Shown here piece by piece: positions 60,464 to 64,000 of a DNA stretch of 64,000 nt (positions are counted from its first letter, which is position 1; the number at the start of each line of letters is the position of its first letter). Both the position numbers and the translations under genes were made by a program. A model generated the notes under the pieces. It did no database searches. It worked only from the letters and a program-made list of their open reading frames with translations, and was not told the origin of the DNA. The stretch is from Cannabis sativa (taxonomy: Eukaryota; Streptophyta; Magnoliopsida; Rosales; Cannabaceae). The stretch is from positions 63,318,211 to 63,382,210 of the forward strand of contig NC_083604.1 of the NCBI RefSeq assembly GCF_029168945.1. Reading direction: 5' to 3'.

Positions 60464-61540
60464 CTATTCCCCCCTTAAAAGGATTTCGTCCCCGAAATCT
60501 AACCTGAATAACTCCGGATATTGAGCTCTCATATCTGACTCTAGCTCCCAGGTGGCTTCCTCCACCTTGCTGTTTCTCCAGAGAACCTTGACCAATGCTA
60601 TGGTCTTATTCCGAAGGACTTTATCCTTTCTATCCAGGATCTGCACTGGCTGTTCTTCCTATGTCATATCTGGCTGCAATTCTAGGCTCTCATAACTGAG
60701 AATATGAGAGGGATTTGAAACGTATTTTCTCAACATCGAGACATGGAATACGTTGTGAACCGCTGATAAAGCTGGAGGCAACGCTAACCGGTATGCCACT
60801 TGACCTATCTTCTCGACAATCTCAAAAGGTCCTGTAAATCTAGGGCATAACTTGCCTCTTTTCCCGAAACGTTTGATCCCCTTCATCGGAGATACTCGTA
60901 AAAACACATGGTCCCCTACTTGGAACTCAACATCTCTGCGTTTCAGATCTGCGTAACTCTTCTGTCTACTCTGTGAGGCAAGCATTCTAGCTTTTATCTT
61001 CTCTATTGCCTCATTGGTCCGCTGCACTGACTCTAGACCTAGGTATTTTCTCTCCCCTGTCTCATCCCAGTGGATGGGAGATCTACATTTCCTATTGTAT
61101 AACAGTTCATAGGGAGCCATTCCTATCGTACTCTGATAACTGTTGTTGTAAGAAAATTCTATCAACGGTAGATATTTATTCCATGAGCCTTCAAAATCCA
61201 TAACACAGGCTCGCAACATGTCCTCCAATATCTGAATTGTCCTTTCGGACTGACCATCTGTCTAAGGATGGAATGCTGTACTGAATTTCAGCTTTGTACC
61301 CATTGCTCGTTGCAAACTCTGCCAAAATTTGGAGGTGAACTTCGGATCCCTGTCCGAAACTATAGACTTCGGTACCCCGTGAAGTCTTACTATCTCTCTG
61401 ACATACAACTCTGCCAACTGATCCACTGTAAATGTTGTTCTAACCGGCAGAAAATGAGCAGATTTCGTAAATCGATCCACCACTACCCAGATGGAATCAA
61501 ATAAACCCGTGGTCCTAGGTAACCCGACCACAAAATCCAT
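60464..61540 (-). pseudogene. Tekay copy 2 integrase core and chromodomain
   Basis: The core motif [20 protein letters not shown] and [16 protein letters not shown] give D and D. TAFHP is followed by a TAG stop at 61262-61264 in the conserved P-TDGQSERT region, where E follows. The frame resumes with FSYNNSYQSTIGMAPYELLY. The C-terminal SH3-like region and chromodomain run to 60464. A further break near 60659 separates ELQPDMT from the chromodomain frame. Confidence 0.85.
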
Positions 61541-61558
61541 CGTGATATCTTCCCACTT

Positions 61559-63184
61559 CTATTCTGGTAGGGTTAGAGGCTGCAACAACCCTGCTGGTCT
61601 CTGATGTTCAGCCTTAATCTGCTGACAAGTGAGGCATCTCGATACGAATTCTACCAAATTCTTCTTCATACCGCTCCACCAGAAGTACGGTTTAAGATCT
61701 TGGTACATCTTAGTGGTGCCGGGATGCAGAGAATACGGGGTAGAATGAGCCTCCTCAAAGATCTCATTCCTGAGTTCCACACTATTCGGAACACAAACCC
61801 TAGCTTTATACAGAAGCATCCCGTTATCTGACACTGAACAGTCCCTAGCTTGACCAGCCAAAACCTCATCTCTGATCTTCACTAACTCTGGATCAGTCAT
61901 CTGAGCGACTTTAATTCTTTCCAACAGTTCCGATTGCAGCGTTAAGTTGTGAAGCTGACCTACCACAAACTCAATGCTGGATCTAACCATATCCTCTGCT
62001 AGCTGAGGTGAGATCTGAACCATACTAGCTACTTGCCCGGGACCCTTTCTGCTCAGGGCATCGGCCACTACATTAGCCTTCCCAGGGTGATAGAGAATCT
62101 CACAGTCGTAATCTTTCACTAACTCCAACCAACGTCTCTGTCTCATGTTCAAATCTTTCTGAGTAAAGAAATACTTGAGACTTTTATGGTCGGTATAGAT
62201 TTCACACCTTTCTCCGTAAAGGTAATGCCGCCAAATCTTCAATGCGAAAACCACTGCGGCCAACTCTAGATCATGAGTCGGGTATCGCTGTTCATAATCC
62301 TTTAACTGACAGGAGGCATAAGCGATAACTCGATTGGGTTGCATCAACACACACCCCAAACCCTGTTTGGATGCGTCACAGTAAACTACGAACTTCTCAT
62401 TGTCTGAAGGCAAAGCTAGCACTGGAGCGGTAATCAACCTCTGCTTCAGCTCCTGAAAACTAGCTTCGCACTTGTCTGACCAGATAAATCGCTGATTCTT
62501 CTTTGTAAGTTCGGTTAGGGGCATTGAAATTTTAGAGAACCCTTCCACGAACCTACGGTAGTACCCAGCTAAACCCAAGAAGCTTCTGATCTCTGTCCCT
62601 GTCTTCGGTCTCGGCCAGTCCCTGACGGATTCGATCTTTCCGGGATCTACCTTGATCCCATATTTGCTCACAATGTGCCCTAGGAAGGACACTTGAGATA
62701 GCCAGAATTCACATTTCTTGAACTTGGCATAAAGCTTGTGTTCCCGAAGCCGTTGCAGTACCATTTGAAGATGTATTTCATGCTCCTCTTCCGATTGAGA
62801 GTACACGAGGATGTCGTCGATAAACACAATCACGCAGATATCGAGGAAATCCTTGAATACTCTATTCATCAAATCCATGAATGCTGCAGGAGCATTGGTT
62901 AGTCCGAACGACATAACCAAGAATTCATAATGTCCATACCTAGTGCGGAAAGCTGTCTTCGGAATGTCCTCCTCTCGGATTCTCAGCTGATGATAACCCG
63001 AACGGAGATCAATCTTAGAAAAGACCGTCTTTCCCCGAAGCTGATCGAACAAATCATCGATCCTAGGTAATGGATATTTATTCTTCACCGTCAGCTTGTT
63101 CAATTCTCTGTAGTCGACGCACATCCTCATAGTTCCATCTTTCTTCTTAACGAACAAAAACTGGAGCTCCCCAAGGTGACACAC
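61559..63184 (-). pseudogene. Tekay copy 2 RT, RNase H and integrase zinc site
   Basis: A 541-codon frame. RT has [33 protein letters not shown] and [11 protein letters not shown]. RNase H has [32 protein letters not shown] and [12 protein letters not shown]. The integrase H2C2 site has [11 protein letters not shown] and CLTCQQIK. It stops with a TAG at 61559-61561 just before the integrase core. Unlike copy 1, the RT-RNase H stretch itself is open. Confidence 0.92.
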
Positions 63185-63923
63185 TAGGCCGAATAAACCC
63201 TATGTCAAGCAACCCTTGGAGCTGAATCTTTAACTCCTTAAGTTCAGCTGGAGCCATTCTATATGGAGCTTTGGAAACCGGTTCCACCCCTAGTGCCAAA
63301 TCTATCACGAAGTCAATCTCCCGCTGAGGTGGTAACCCTGGAAGTTCTTCGGGAAAAACATCTAAAAATTCCCGAACCACCTTGATGTCCTCTGGCCGAA
63401 TGGTATCTGGCCGAGTGGTGTCCACCACCACGGCCAAAAACCCTAAGCATCCACCATGCAATAATTCTCTAGCTGACATGGCTGAAATCACCGGGATACG
63501 AGATCCCTGAACTGAACCAACAAACACAAATGGTTCTTCACTTTCCGGTTGGTAGATCACCATCTTCCTTTTGCAATCAATACTCGTCGAATATTTAGAT
63601 AGGAAATCCATTCCTAAAATAATATCGAACTCTACTAAACTCATCTCTATCAAGTCAGCACTTAACTCTCTACCATCTATCCTGATCGGCATAGACCTAA
63701 TCCACCTGTTGGAGATAACCAACTCTCCGCCAGGTAATAGGGTTCCAAACCCTGATTCATATCTATCGTACGGTCTATCCAATTTACTAAAGACTCTGGC
63801 TGCCACATAAGAATGTGTAGCCCCAGAATCAAACAGCACTGAGTAAAGCGAGTTATTAACAGAAAGCTGACCTGTGACAACTGATGGGCTGGCATCTGCA
63901 TCAGCCTGAGTGATGGCGAACAC
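63147..63923 (-). pseudogene. Tekay copy 2 protease
   Basis: Aspartic protease with LFDSGATHSYVAARV, IDGRELSADLIEM and FDIILGMDFLSKY, then LDVFPEELPGLPPQREIDF into RT. The frame ends in WGAPVFVR then a stop. The RT frame overlaps at 63147-63184, showing a one-base insertion in a T run relative to copy 1. The gag knuckle (GHFKRDCP) lies between 63923 and the window end. Confidence 0.88.
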
Positions 63924-64000
63924 CCTGGCTGGAGTGGGTATCGCCGGAGCTCTCGGTGCCTCTGAGCGGAGCTGGGGACAGTCCCTCTTGAAGTGTCCGG

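Larger units (their letters stand above)
59519..60995 (-). repeat. Tandem duplication across the pol/LTR junction
   Basis: About 720 bases (59519-60239) recur at 60274-60995. Each copy holds the first ~190 bases of the LTR, the polypurine tract and the C-terminal part of the polyprotein. Some 25-30 unmatched bases (about 60244-60270) lie at the junction. The copies are nearly identical. Confidence 0.9.
57388..64000 (-). mobile_element. Tekay-type chromovirus copy 2, minus strand, runs off the window
   Basis: The 3' LTR is 57388-59710, followed on the minus-strand coding side by polypurine tract, chromodomain integrase, RNase H, RT, protease and the gag zinc knuckle at 64000. The 5' LTR and most of gag lie beyond the window. 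A 0.75-kb tandem duplication covers the pol/LTR junction. Stops and a frameshift make it non-autonomous. Confidence 0.95.

Overview
This is a stretch of nuclear DNA from a flowering plant, almost certainly a eudicot. The evidence is intron-rich genes with GT-AG introns, a plant-type asparagine synthetase, a nuclear tRNA-Arg, and a dense load of plant LTR retrotransposons. The family is not proven. The repeat content would fit a Rosales/Cannabaceae genome, but that is only an impression. About three quarters of the window is transposable-element DNA, much of it nested.

Layout. 1-1602: AT-rich DNA with no gene. 1603-7438: broken Ty1/copia element (+) carrying a 1.86-kb solo LTR (2329-4188, TSD GTTAC) and a 5'-truncated LINE (5582-7126, minus, TSD TTATACCTC). 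7439-17365: degenerate Ty3/gypsy element (minus) with two 2.8-2.9-kb LTRs and TSD TTAAT, which itself holds a 630-bp TRIM (10493-11122, TSD TCCTT). About 18.4-28.6 kb: the only host-gene island. It contains a 14-exon asparagine synthetase (18521-24158, +), a convergent 8-exon TLDc-domain gene (25195-28070, minus) and a tRNA-Arg(ACG) (28511-28583, +). 28.6-32.7 kb: AT-rich DNA with small repeats and a foldback element. 32692-54326: a 21.6-kb Tat-lineage Ty3/gypsy element with 779-bp LTRs and TSD GTAAC. It carries a sense gag-pol with a second RNase H, plus a spliced antisense gene between pol and the 3' LTR. Two later insertions split it: a solo LTR (40611-42518, TSD CGTTC) inside the antisense gene, and a 7.6-kb Tekay-type chromovirus (45581-53187, TSD GAAAT). 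55890-57378: a probable non-autonomous Helitron. 57388-64000: a second Tekay-type element of the same family on the minus strand, running off the window.

How the parts work together. The host genes look intact: every splice junction I derived joins in frame, giving 585 and 377 residues. The elements look dead as autonomous units because each shows stops, frameshifts, deletions or duplications. Insertion order can be read from the nesting. The solo LTRs, the LINE, the TRIM and the first Tekay copy are younger than their hosts.

The most interesting items are the spliced antisense gene in the Tat element, the tandemly duplicated gag and the deletion fusing RNase H to the LTR in one Tekay copy, the duplicated pol/LTR junction in the other, and the palindromic repeat array in the Tekay LTRs. 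I saw no convincing evidence of a wholly new system. The antisense gene is the best candidate for under-described biology.
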